Shown: in pieces, positions 1-11,611 of the stretch
Position numbering within the stretch: the stretch's first letter is position 1
Layout: each line of letters begins with the position of its first letter
NCBI RefSeq assembly: GCF_954871325.1
Contig: NC_088779.1
Location: 11,100,846 to 11,164,845, forward strand
DNA from: Gordionus sp. m RMFG-2023
Taxonomy: Eukaryota > Nematomorpha > Gordioida > Chordodea > Parachordodidae
Direction: 5' to 3'
DNA length: 64,000 nt
The notes under the pieces: model-generated
Databases searched by the model: none
Told to the model about the DNA's origin: nothing
Seen by the model: the letters and a program-made list of their open reading frames with translations, nothing else
Program-made: the position numbers and the translations under genes

Positions 1-928
1 CCCGGCCCGTTTTTAATATTTAAAAAATTCCCAAGTCCGGCCTAAGCCCGCTATAATATTTAAAAATTTTCCCAAGCCCGGCCCAAGCCCATAAAATTAT
101 TTTATGTATACTTAACTTATGCTGAAGTAATACTAATAGAAATATAATATTTTATTTAGTAATAATATATATATAAAATATTAATAAATTATATAAACAA
201 AATTTTAATTTAATTTTCAAATTATCATATAAAATTATATATTATCTACAATTTCGTTATTTAAATTTGTTGTTCTTTCTTCAATAACACTTCCAATAGT
301 GCTGAAATTCCGTTCACTGGAAACATTAGATGCTGGAATTGCATGAATTATTTTGGCTAATCTTGCAAATTTTGGCAAGATTTTTTCATGCTTCTTTCAC
401 CAATCTAGGATGCAGGTTGATATCCTCTTCATTTAGCTGAATATCCATATATAAAAATCTCATCAGCATCCGTCTCATTATAAAGTATTGTATCATCCTC
501 CCATGAAGACATATCCAATAATGAGGATGAAGCTAAAAATATAATATAGCTAAAAAGATTTATAAAGAATAAATTACTCGTAGCTCTAGTAATCCTCGAA
601 GTTTGGCCATCTTTGGGAACATTTTTGGGAATATTCCCTGATTTTCGCTGTTTCGTGCCCAGGCCGTTGTGTTAACTAAGTAAAATTATACCAATTTCCG
701 ATTTAAAAAATATATACTCTCCCAAGGTGTATAGGAAATTTGATAAATAACACTAATAAAATCAGAATGATTTGTTATATTTATCCTATTAAATATCCTT
801 AAAATAAGCTAAATTTGAATTTAAAAATTTAGGCCCAAGCCCTATTGCAAAAATTTCCAACAAACCCAAGCCCGGGCCGGGCTTGGGCTGTGGGTCGTGG
901 GCCGGCCCGGCCCATGAAGGTCTCTAAT
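1..928 (-). mobile_element. hAT DNA transposon relic (left end outside window)
   Basis: The stretch begins and ends in GC-rich blocks made of GGCCC/CCGGC words (about 1-90 and 830-920), which stand out from the AT-rich surroundings. The right edge GGCCCATGAAGGTCTCTA resembles the CAGAGAC..GCAGG termini of other copies in this window. Between the edges, the minus strand encodes the end of a hAT transposase (235-387). The left terminus lies before base 1, so no target duplication can be tested. Interpretation: a decayed autonomous or deleted hAT element; its GC-rich ends relate it to the short copies at 7562, 12819 and 59947. Confidence 0.6.
235..387 (-). pseudogene. hAT transposase C-terminal dimerisation segment
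   Basis: Read on the minus strand, about 50 codons are open down to a TAA at 235-237. They contain IPASNVSSERNFSTIG followed by ...EERTTNLNN, the conserved C-terminal dimerisation region of hAT transposases (family knowledge: A-(S/T)-x-x-x-S-E-R-x-F-S). Sequence further 5' on the minus strand (388-530) has stops and shifts, with short related pieces such as a WEDD run. Transposase therefore survives only as a fragment, presumably inactive. Confidence 0.7.
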
Positions 929-3900
929 CAATATGCTCTCCCTTATTTAGATTTTTGTCCCGCTTTTATTCATATACTCGAGGCTTTTAGAAAATTATTA
1001 AAGTTTGGATCATCTATAGCGCATTTTTTATTTAATTTTGAAAAACTCGATTTTACCTGAATCGTAATTACATCATGTATGTAGTATATACCCTTAAAAT
1101 TTAGAGAATTTTGTCATAATTTATTTTTTCGCGTATATTTTAATTTATAGCTTTTGAAGTCATATAATGTCTCTTTTTTCAAATATATTAGTGTCATATT
1201 CCAATATAGTATAATCCTGATTAAGGGGTCACTTTATAATTTGACTATGAAAGGTATAAATAAAAAATAAATAAGAATATAAATTAAAAGTAGCTCAAAT
1301 TTTTCACTGTTAAGAGGGTAGGTAGGTATAGTTTGTACACGCTGGAATAAATTTCGGACACAATAAGACTTTAAAAAATTAAAAAATGCCATCTTTAAAT
1401 TATACAAGGTTTTTAGGTTTAATAACCCAGATTTGCTAAGCCTTTTTAAATATTACACAAATAAAATTATTATTTTTTAATTGTGAGTGATGTCATTAAT
1501 TTTATTTAAATTCTAGGTAATAATCTAAGAGTTTATCCAGCTTTAATGAGCAATGATGAAAAATAGCAAGCTAAGCGTAACAAAATATAATTTATAAAAA
1601 TTTGTAATTTGTATAAATTAAATTCTGAATAATTTTTATATTTTAAAGTAACAGGTATATTATATATATAATATATTTATAACGACACCTTATAACTCAT
1701 AACTATTATATATGTCGTTACAAATTTTTTTCAATACACCAAATCCTCTAGTCTTCAAATCTTAGGCCTTATCATAAGTTTGATTACTTGTTACATATAG
1801 CAATAGATTAAAATATTCTGAAACTTATAGTCATCTTATTTGATTATCAACAATACTTAATATTTGATTGATTTTATTTCTCAATATTCTCCTGCGAGCT
1901 TATAGCATTGAGTTTAGTTTATAGATGGTTTTTAGGTACATTTAGTTCTTAAATTATATAACAACCTTACCGCGATAACTCAATCTTAATCTGTTTTATA
2001 TAGTGTGGAAACTTTTTCCTTGCAACAATTCCCAAAACCTAGTTAAGTAAACTTTCCCTTTAAGAAAACGACCATCATTCCCACCTTAATTCGATAATTA
2101 CCAATATGAGTCAGGTTTTATTGAAATCTCAAATTTGCTCAAGTTTAAGTTGTTTGTTATTATTTTATTGTAATTATACATTGGGATCTTCAAATTTTAT
2201 CCATTCTTGATTTGGTAGCAAACAATTGGCATAACATTTGTTGTTTGTCTGCGCTTCCTGGCAAACTACACTCGCATATAGTTTATAATATAATTTCCGC
2301 CCCTAGATATAAAAATTTTTTTTTTGACATTTAATAGAAACTTCAATTATTATTTTAGAATATTTAGATAACTTTTTATTTTGCATTTCCCTTTCATTTC
2401 GCATTCCTAACCAATGCTTACTTAAAAGGTTAAATGAAGAGGGGTTGGGTATTATTTATCCTATTAAAACTCATACTGCAAAATGTTGGCAAATTGCATC
2501 TTACCCTATTTAATTATTGCGAGAGTAAATTTAATCAGGAAAAAATCTCAAAAAAATACAAAATCTTTTTTTTAAAAAGGGCTTGGATTTAGAAAAATAA
2601 ATAAAAAAGGGTCTGCTTGACAGGTTATGACTGGAGATGCAATTACTACCTTTAAAAAAATCTACGCCTAAATTTAGCATCTATTTTGAGCAAACTCGGA
2701 AGGTTTACATAATATTATTAAATCTTGATAGGGCTTTTATTATTAATCAATCCAAATCGGGCCGTTTGATAACACTAGTTGAGGGGGCCAAAATAATATT
2801 ACAAGGAGCTTATACTTTGGGTATTTCATCATGTAAAAATAAATTATGGGTTGACAAATCTTATATCTCCATTTATACCGAAATTAGGGAAGAAATAGTA
2901 CTAAACATATTTTCGTTAATAGCGACTTATTATTTCTCATATAATTATAAAATAACTATTCTAAATTTAATTTAGGATAGTATGTTCTTACCCCTTATCT
3001 CAGAATTAGCATCCTCCTACCCCTTATTATTTCAACCTGTAAAAAACAACGTCATTATTATTGCTAGAAGAAATAAAGCTTTAAGGCAGTATCCTGGTCC
3101 GGCTTTAAGCAGTAAAAAAAAATGAAATAAAATGAAAAAATCAAAAGAAATAAAATAAAAATGATTAAAAACTAAACTAAAAATAACAAAAAAACAAATG
3201 AAAAATATCAATGCCGCCAAATACTTAAAAATGATTACCTTTAAAATAGATTGATATGAAAATTTAACTGCCCGCAATAGAGAAAAAAATAATGATTATC
3301 TCAAAATATCTTTTGTGTTATCGAAAAATTTACTAATGGATCTGTCATGAATTTACGAACTTCCATTACTGGAGGGCTGGTAAATGATAAGGTTTCATTC
3401 GACTGGGGATCTTTTTTTGCGGGTGCATTATTTCTTAATTGTATGGTCAATATGTTTGGAACGTGCAAGAGTTTTGTCTTGCACAATAATTTAACCGTTT
3501 TGCGACATCTAAATCAAATAAACGAATATTTTAAGTTATTTAAAATGTTAAATTTTCTTGTTATGATTAAGATTATGATAAATTTCCGATTTTTTCTCCT
3601 GTTACTGCAGATCTTTTGGTTGAATTCTCTCTATCTGAATGCTTTCTTTATAAGATTTTTATAATTGATTATTAATTATTCTTATTAATTCTTTTTTACG
3701 GCTAAGAATATCTGGAGCTAGTTATTGAGTGTTAAAGAAATCGAACATTTAATAAAATTATTATATATTGGCCTCCTATATTTTGACATTAGGTATGTTT
3801 TTAACCTAAGTCTTTCTTTAATAAGAAATGCAAATTATATGTGTTCTTTCCCAAAAGAAAATAAAGTTAAGATTAATGATCAAATTTCAATTTAAAAAAT

Positions 3901-6900
3901 TTTTCAGGTCGGGTCTTTGACCTACAGTATTAATAATAATTTTAGAAACTATAACTTGGGGCAAATTTCAATTGTCTGTGCATCACACCGTTTTGAAAAG
4001 TTTTTTAATATCGCGTTTTCCAAGTTATCACAGTTCTATAAATATGATTTATTTTTTGAAGCGAAAGAAAATATTAAGTGTGACTAAAATAGCGCGCTAT
4101 TTTTATTGGTGGCTTTAACTATATCGCCCTTTATTTTTTTAATATTTGTAATAACTTTAGGCTGATTTTATAGGCATGCTCGAATTAATTTGCATAAAAT
4201 ATTTCAAAAGTTGATCACAAACCCTCCCAGACGCCATTTAATCGTTATAAAAACAGATTTTTATTAACAATTTAAAGTGGCAAATTTATAAAAATAAATA
4301 ATTTATCGTTGTTTGGCGTAAATAAAAAAATTGGAAACACGCCTAGAGAACCGCTCTGAGAAAACGTTCTGTCTGGAAATACCCTTACACGACTTCGCTA
4401 CTTAAATTATAATATTTACTATAATATTGAAATTTAAGTTTAATAATTTTTTAAATTTAAATATATATTTTGAATTAACATATATTATTTATATTATAAA
4501 ATTTAATCCTCAAAAATTAAAATATGGCTAAAAATAATACTACTGAAGACTAGAATGATGATAACGCATAGGCGTATATAAGATTTTTGTAAAAGGGAAA
4601 GTATGTGACATTTTGCAACATAAAATTTTATTGGAAGATAAGGCTTTTGGCTGAATTACATTTTTTGAAAAATAATTTTAAAGATTTTTTTTCAAAAATT
4701 ACAATTATTCAAAAATATATTAAAAGAAAAACATAAAGAAATATTTAAAACAGTCAAAATAATCTCAAAGGTGATGCCAGGCACTGAACCATGAATTGAG
4801 TTTAGTCATAAGGATTCTAACGTAGATTTCTTTAAATATTGTGCCCATTTTTTTAGGGGAGGGAGTGCGGGTAGGGAGTAGGAAAATAATTTTTAATAGC
4901 TTAAATTTAGAAAAACTTGCAAACAATTTTCTAAGGAAAAGGGAAATCCCCACTTGCTAATGTGCTAGCATATTATACTTCTTGTTTGTCAATGATAATA
5001 TGGGTAAGTAAGGGTGTTTCTTTTCCTTTACAAATTTGAAAAGTATATTAAATATACTTAATAAAAAAATTTTAAACAATTTATTATTTTTAATAGAATA
5101 TTGATTTAAAGGTATTAAATGTAAAATAATTACATAAATGTTTGAATTCCTAATATTATAATAAAATAATACTGTATGCAATTTAATATAAGTAGCGTAA
5201 AAATAGCGAAAGTTACATTTTGTTAAAATATTAGCAAATATCGCAATACAATTAGATTTTGGGTCGCTAGCTATTTTTTTTTGAGAAGAAATAAGTTTAA
5301 AAGCACTTGAAAAATGCTATATAATTTAAATCTGGTATTATTTTTTAAAATCTTAAATAAAATAGTTTTGAATTTAGAATGAAGTAATAATATTGAATAT
5401 ATCAAAAAAAAGTAATATTCTAAAACTTTTTTTCTAAAGGGTTTAAGTGTCGCTTTCAAAAAAAATAACGGTTTTTAGATTTAGATGGTTCAGTTCTAGC
5501 TCTTAAAAATAATAGAGTAAAAACATTTTACATTTTACATGAAATATTTTACTTTAACATCTATGCAAAGTTGGTAAAAAGAATTGTCTTTAAACTCCCA
5601 AGCCTTGCAATTTGGGCATTCAACTATAAAGATAAATAATAATAATTTTATATAATTTATTCAGAAAAATTTATATATATAAAAGTCTTAAAGAAAAATA
5701 TATTTATTTGTAGTTGAAGGTTTATATTTTCGAGTAACTAAGAAATCTTTCTAAATGTCTAGTAAAATTAATTTGACACGTTTAATTACCATCTGTTAAA
5801 AATACAAATTATACGGTTAGATGAACGATTTTAACGTCCATGAATAGAATTAAAGATAAAATTAATTTTAATAAAGAAAAATTGATCGCATTAACAGATT
5901 TCAAAAATCGATCAGCTGTTAAATCGTGTGGGATCGGATCCCGCGATGCGGCCTTAAACAGGAATGTGATTTAAAAAATTAAAAAACTTGGATCGTGCCA
6001 AATTTCTTAGAATAAATTTTAACCTATAAAATTGAACATCATGGATAATTTAACATTCATTCACTTGGCATCTTTTTAATTATTATTTTTTTAAATCAAT
6101 TTAAAAAAATCCCAGGGGGGTGGGCTTGTTATGAAAGCCAAAACGTTCTAAACCTGAGTGGTTATATTATATGTTTGTGGTAATAACTTAAATCTTTCTC
6201 TAGAGATCTGAAAACTATCTTATATATTTAAAATTGATGAGTTGGGCTGCCACGATTACATTTAACACTACCCCAACTCTGCTTGTAAATAGAATTTCAT
6301 ATAAAAATTTATGGGTAACAACAAAAAGATTTATTTCTTTTAGGTTTTACATCTAGTTCTAATTAATCCTCTGAAATTACTAGATAGATGAACAGCGTCA
6401 TTCCCATATATGTCTCTCCTAAATTTTATAAATTTCTCTATAAAATTTTTAAGGTATGTTTACCAGTCCGTGAAGCTTACAGATTCTTTCGTCATAATTT
6501 CAATGATTGATCTATATATTTGAATGAAATCATTTGACAATTTTAAACCATTGTGCTCGCAGATAACTAAAATTAAGTAGCAGTTGAATAATTAACAATT
6601 AAAAAAAATATATATACCTTTCAACCAATTTTTATAATACAATTCAAAAAAATATATTACCTTTCAACCAATTTTTAAAATATTGAATATCCAAATGAGG
6701 TGTATTATCCGATGTTCTTTTTTCTAATAGCTCAGTAAAAAAACAGAATATACATTTATCCCGCATGGGGCCTAAAGTTTTTGCAAAAAATTATCTTTTA
6801 GAACTATACTTGTATATTCGAAATAAAAAGGATTTAATCCATAAAGCTATCTAAATTTCTTGAATAATAGATATATACGACCTATAAACTAAACGACAAA

Positions 6901-6916
6901 AATTTTAAGTACTTAC
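929..6916. other. AT-rich non-coding stretch with small repeats
   Basis: No gene could be supported here. I see a short inverted pair GACACC..GTCGTTAC near 1680-1725, the words GACGCCATTTAATCGTTA (about 4231) and CGCCTAGAGAACC (about 4342) shared with MITE-like palindromes elsewhere (17420, 61458), an imperfect hairpin with GATCG words near 5885-5950, and a two-copy direct repeat of an ACCTTTCAACCAATTTTT unit at about 6617-6680. Open frames at 2637-2975 (+), 3347-3664 (+) and 3301-3486 (-) have no recognised family and no convincing splice context. Confidence 0.6.
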
Positions 6917-7058
6917 ATGATTTTTCATGCCATCCCATAACCAAAGAATTACTCAAAATAGTTGTGTAAGTAAAGGAATGCAACATAGCCGCTAAACCTG
7001 TATCTTCTGGACATAAATTAGTAAACATTTTAAACATTTTCGGAGCAGGATCATTCCA
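6917..7058 (-). CDS. candidate internal exon, unidentified protein
   Basis: On the minus strand a 142-nt open segment is bounded by a good acceptor (CTTATTACAG, just above 7058) and a strong donor (TCAT|GTAAGT, at 6916/6917). It is richer in G and C than its flanks and reads as ordinary protein, for example NLCPEDTGLAAMLHSF and later LVMGWHEK. It ends in phase 1. I did not find a neighbouring exon of matching phase on either side, so the gene is unknown; the N-x-LVMGW pattern recalls the C-terminal domain of SLC12 cation-chloride cotransporters, but this is a guess. It could also be a lone processed or decayed exon. Confidence 0.35.
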
Positions 7059-7561
7059 CTGTAATAAGGTTTCAAGGTTGTATAGATTCTTCCTCATTTA
7101 TGATTATTAACTTTTAAAAAAAATCAAACATTAATAATGAATATGATAGAATATTATGCTCTATTAAATATTTTAAAAATTAAAAAATATCTAATTAACT
7201 TTCTCCAAATAATTTTTTAGACCTTTAGTTGATCTTAAAATTCCAAAATATATTATTTTCAATTCTGTTATCTTAAGATTAAGTATAAAAATATTATAAC
7301 TCCTTGGCGGAATAATATTCTAATATTAACTTTATTTGTAGTGTGTGGTCATATTTTATTCAAATTATATTTTAAATTAGAAATATTGACTTAAATGTTA
7401 TTTTATTGAAATCTCCATATAAATTTTAAATGACAAATGAGATAATAAAAACTTTGAATTAAGCAAATCGTGTTTAAGTAGCATATGTAACATCGGAGAA
7501 AAACTTAAAAAATGGTTTATGTAATAAACTTCCCTATATTTATATGGTTTAATATACAAAT

Positions 7562-7850
7562 CAGAGACATGCAGGCCCGGCCATAAATTTTAAAAAAAAA
7601 ATACCAGAGCTGGACCGGGCCTGATATTTTTTTCTAAAAAACAAACTTTTTAAAAAAAACCCGGCCAAAAAAATTTTTGCAAAAAAGATCCTAGCCGAGC
7701 CGTGTAAATTTGATATAAATAAAACTGTTTTTTTATATATCGCTAAAGGCCCTGATACAAATAAAAAATCAAACCCAATTCTATTCTTGAAACATAATTT
7801 GATTCCAGTCAAAGTAAACTGAAAATTGTTTGATTTTATAAGAGACAAGG
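7562..7850. mobile_element. degenerate hAT-type MITE (CAGAGACATGCAGG end)
   Basis: It starts with CAGAGACATGCAGGCCCGGCC-like sequence, the same terminus as the intact copy at 12819-13089, and carries several GGGCC/CCGGC words inside (about 7608-7622 and 7660-7700). The right end is not clear; a weak AGAGAC lies near 7840. The minus-strand open frame across it is just a translation of the repeat. Confidence 0.5.
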
Positions 7851-10640
7851 GAGTATTTATATTTTCCCAATATATTTATGAACGGGAAGGTCTCATTATC
7901 ATAAGTTTCTAAGATTCATATGATTATTGGGAAGAAATGGATATTTTATAAATCAGAATATATGTTTTCTTTTAGAAATCTCGAGAAATGACTGCAATTT
8001 TACTATTTTGACGGAAAAATCAGTGAATCTGAAATCCTATGCCAAGGAAATACAACCTAAGGAATCAGTGTGAATCAAGGACCCTTTGTTCCTTGTGAGT
8101 TTTAAAATTTAATTTATAAAACTTAGTTGGGATTTATTAAAATATATTTACCTGATTTTTTTTAAAAAAAAATTTCTAACCCGACTTGGATTTTTTAAAT
8201 TACAATTAGTGGCCTTGCCACGTCTATAAAAATTTACAATATAATTTTTGGCAGCTATTTTTAGAGGATTTCAAAGGTAAATATATTTTAAGGTCCATCA
8301 ATGTATTTTTTGAATGATTAAATTATATATGTAAATAAATTTTTAAAAGCAGTCTCATTTTTATGAATGAAAAAATAGCAAAAGTTTAACCATTTATTTC
8401 TCCTTTAATTTCATTATCTTCATAAGTTAAAAATTTTAAAAAAAATAGAAAATAAGTATCTAAAAAATTATTAAAAAAATTATTATAAAAAACAAATGAG
8501 AAAACAAAATAAATTAAATTAAATATGAAATATCCTTCGCATAGGCTTTATTCGAATCAGTTTTATTCGCTTTGATTAGAAATTTAAATTTATCAATGAC
8601 TTCTGAATACGATATAATAATCATATAAAATTTTAAGAATAATAAATTTAAATTATTTATCCGAATTACAATTTTTGGAAATCGCAAATTTTAGCAAATA
8701 TTTTAATTATTCGATAATTTTTGAATTATTTGTAAATACTAGTTATTAATTTATGCAATCAGGGAGAGAAATAATAACACTCCTTATATCTTGTGAGCCT
8801 ATGATATTTATTATTAAAAATAGCATGTTTTCTAAAAGAAGAAACAATTGGGAAAACTTTATGAATTTTTTTTGTAAATTAATTTAGTAATTACAATTAG
8901 TAATTCTTATTATGATTTGATTGTATGATTATGAATTTTGGCAAATGTAAAAATAAATTATGTAGTTAATAAAATATCTGCAAAATATTGATTTTTTAAA
9001 ATCAAATTATTTGTTATTCGTATTAAATAATGTATTTTTCAATTCGTACGTTTAATAAAATCATTGGATACTAATGAGGAAGAATACTAAATTCTTCGAT
9101 TCAAAATTCATCAATTTAAAACTAATATTTTAATTCTTCGACTTGATTTTCTGGAGGCATATCCGCATCACTTTTGGATAAGTCACATAATATATTCATA
9201 TATTTAATATTAATTATATATTTCAAATCATTTGAAACACGGGTCAACGGGTTGTGTGTCAGGGTCGATATTTTGGCACTGGTTTGAGTAAGCCGATTTC
9301 TACTACTCCAACTAGGGGTAGGGGCAAAAACCCCCACTATTAACCAACATTAATTTTCTTTTCCTGGAATTCATAATAATTGTGAATCCTCTAATTCAAT
9401 GATCTTTATAAATAATTTTCGGTTTATTTAATAGATATAGAAGTAACATAATATCTTAAATTGCAAAATATTTTAAAAAATTTGATAGGAATGAAGTCAG
9501 ACATAAAATTTGCCAAATGAATTATAACGTCTTTGGGAAGCGTCCCATTTTTCACTTTTTTAAATACATTTTTTATTATGTATATATCCTACTAGATTGT
9601 CGAGTCATTCATTAAATACATTTAAAGGTGTTCATAGATAAGAGTCACACCATTCATGATTTGTACTTCGATCAAATGACATTAATGTGCATTATGTTGA
9701 AGTGTTGTTATCTCAGCATGCCTTAAACATCGCAAATATTTAGTAAGCCATTATTATTAATTATTTCACATTAATTATCTTAAAATACTGGTGGATAATA
9801 TTATTATTACTTATTTCATTGGTTATTATTAACATAGGTTTAATGATTAAATTGTATAAATTGATTTTGTTATTTTTATACGCCAATTAGATCAAAAGAT
9901 CTATATAGGCCCAAATAAAGAAAGACTCTAATTATATAGCGAAATTTAATATAAAGTTAGATATCACATTATACTATTTATAGAACTTTAGTACTATGTA
10001 AGAAAACTTATATGCCATGTACGGTTATGGGAAAATAATGTAATAATCTTTAAATACAAATTATAAATACTTACAACACTTAAACAAAAATTAACTAGGT
10101 TTTTGATAACATTCTTAGACTGATTACATAATATGTAATAAGTTTATAAAATCTCTCAATATAGGATAATTACTAAATATTAGTTATAAATACTTATAAT
10201 ACAAACAATTAATTAGGTTTTTTTTGTAATGCTTTAGACTGATTACATAATATGTACAATACAAAATTTATTAGATCTCTCACTATCTAAAAGGAAACCC
10301 TAACTAATTAAATAAAAATATTTTTATATTGAAAGAAATAGTTTTTTTTTTCTCTCTTTTCTTTCTTATCTTTTCTCCTATACACTCATAACTATATTAT
10401 ACTCTAATACAAATTCGATAGGGCATAGTTCCACTCATTATAGTAAAGCATCTAAGTTACAAGGTTTGTTGGTACCTTGAGAAAAAAACGGCATAATTAT
10501 ATGGAGGGCAGCTCTCCATGTAATTAACGTTCGCTCATCTTGGGCAGGTCTATGAACAACGTGCTTGATATGATATGATATGATATCTTTTTGATTTTTT
10601 TTTACCTGTACCGGTATACTCAAAGTTTTTAGATTAAAAA
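7851..10640. other. AT-rich intergenic stretch upstream of receptor gene
   Basis: No gene seen. About 9590-9700 is a one-ended fragment of the MITE family found complete at 14469-14690 and 43553-43886 (CTAGATTGTCGAGTCATTCATTAAA, then GTGTTCATAGATAAGAGTCA). About 9760-9880 resembles 23730-23830, a dispersed repeat with TTATTTCATTGGTTATT. A (GATAT) run of about four units lies at 10566-10587, close upstream of the receptor start codon. Any promoter of that gene should be here but no core element is recognisable in such AT-rich DNA. Confidence 0.5.
10035..10290. repeat. two-copy direct repeat (~125 bp)
   Basis: Two adjoining diverged copies share TATAAATACTTA, then an AATTA(A/G)CTAGGTTTTT-like block, AGACTGATTACATAATATGTA and AAATCTCTCA/TAGATCTCTCAC. 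The copies run about 10035-10165 and 10165-10290. No terminal inverted repeats seen; probably a local tandem duplication. Confidence 0.5.
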
Positions 10641-11611
10641 ATGATATTTATTTTATTTATTATCATTTGTTCGCATTGCAACGCCCAATTTGAATGGCAA
10701 ATTAAAGATGCATTTGATGAAATCGAGATAAAAATGGACCAAGTGTCTGCAGAAAATTGTGAAACAAAACAATTATCAGAACTTACCCTGCCTATTGAAT
10801 CAGTTCCCCAGATACCAAGCTTGAAAAAGATTGATCCAATATACTCAAACAGAACGATGTTGAGATTAATTCATGATATTGCTTTAAATAGGGCATTTTT
10901 CTTTAGTTTTATATTTGCTAAATCTAATGATACAGAACAACCAGGCCTTATGTATCATTATTCATCTCAGATAGCAGATGTTGCATCAAACTATTATTTA
11001 AATGGTTCAGGATTAATTTTTAGTCCAAATTCATCATATCCAAATTTTTATAGAGATTTTTTTAACAAAACTTTACCTTATTTTGGTCCTTATGCCTATA
11101 GAACTGATGATTATTTAGATATTTATAATCCAAATAGATTACCAACACTCCAAACTGTTAAAGCAATTGATCTTGGAGCAGATTTAGATACTTCTAGATA
11201 TGATAGAGATGAGTATTTTAAGGTCAATGAATGGTATAGGTTATGGTTACCTGATGATACCAGAGATTTATCAAAAACACAATATCACATAATTGCAAAA
11301 TATATACTTAAAGGATATTCAACTAATAATCCTGTTTTAAATGACAGCAATCAATTTTCTAATTTAGATTATAATTCACTTGGAAATTCAAATGAAATGG
11401 ATAAACTCAAATATATTCCCAAAATGAAAATTTTTGAAGAAAATTTTGCATTTTTTGGCCCACCAGACCCTGCTGAGAATCCAGGACCTGTTAAATGGAC
11501 ATATCCTTATTTTGATTGTAGAAGATCTAATAAATGGATCATGACAGCTACATCTCCAATTATTGACTATTTCCCAAGGCACACTGTTTGGAAACATCTT
11601 AGAAAACATAA
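10641..11611 (+). CDS. receptor exon 1: signal peptide and first Cache-like domain
   Basis: A 971-nt exon from ATG to donor AA|GTAATT (phase 2). Residues 1-16 are a hydrophobic signal peptide with a small residue before the probable cut. Residues ~70-320 align by eye with exons 6-10: FFFSFIFAKSND with HFLSYYLQKVDP, YYLNGSGLIF with YKIVGSGIFY, PYFGPYAYRT with PYFAPFAYKT, and YPYFDCRRSNKWIM with YGPYFNC..KTWLL. Several N-x-S/T sites (NRT, NDT, NGS, NSS, NKT) fit an exposed domain. Unlike the second unit, this one has no introns inside the Cache region. Confidence 0.82.

Noticed and set aside
2637-2975. 112-codon open frame on the plus strand
   Set aside because: No recognisable motif, no splice context, and no match to other parts of the window; treated as chance.
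3301-3664. Overlapping open frames on both strands (including NAPAKKDPQSNETLSF on the minus strand)
   Set aside because: The minus-strand frame reads plausibly but lacks a convincing donor and acceptor pair or phase-matched partner exon.
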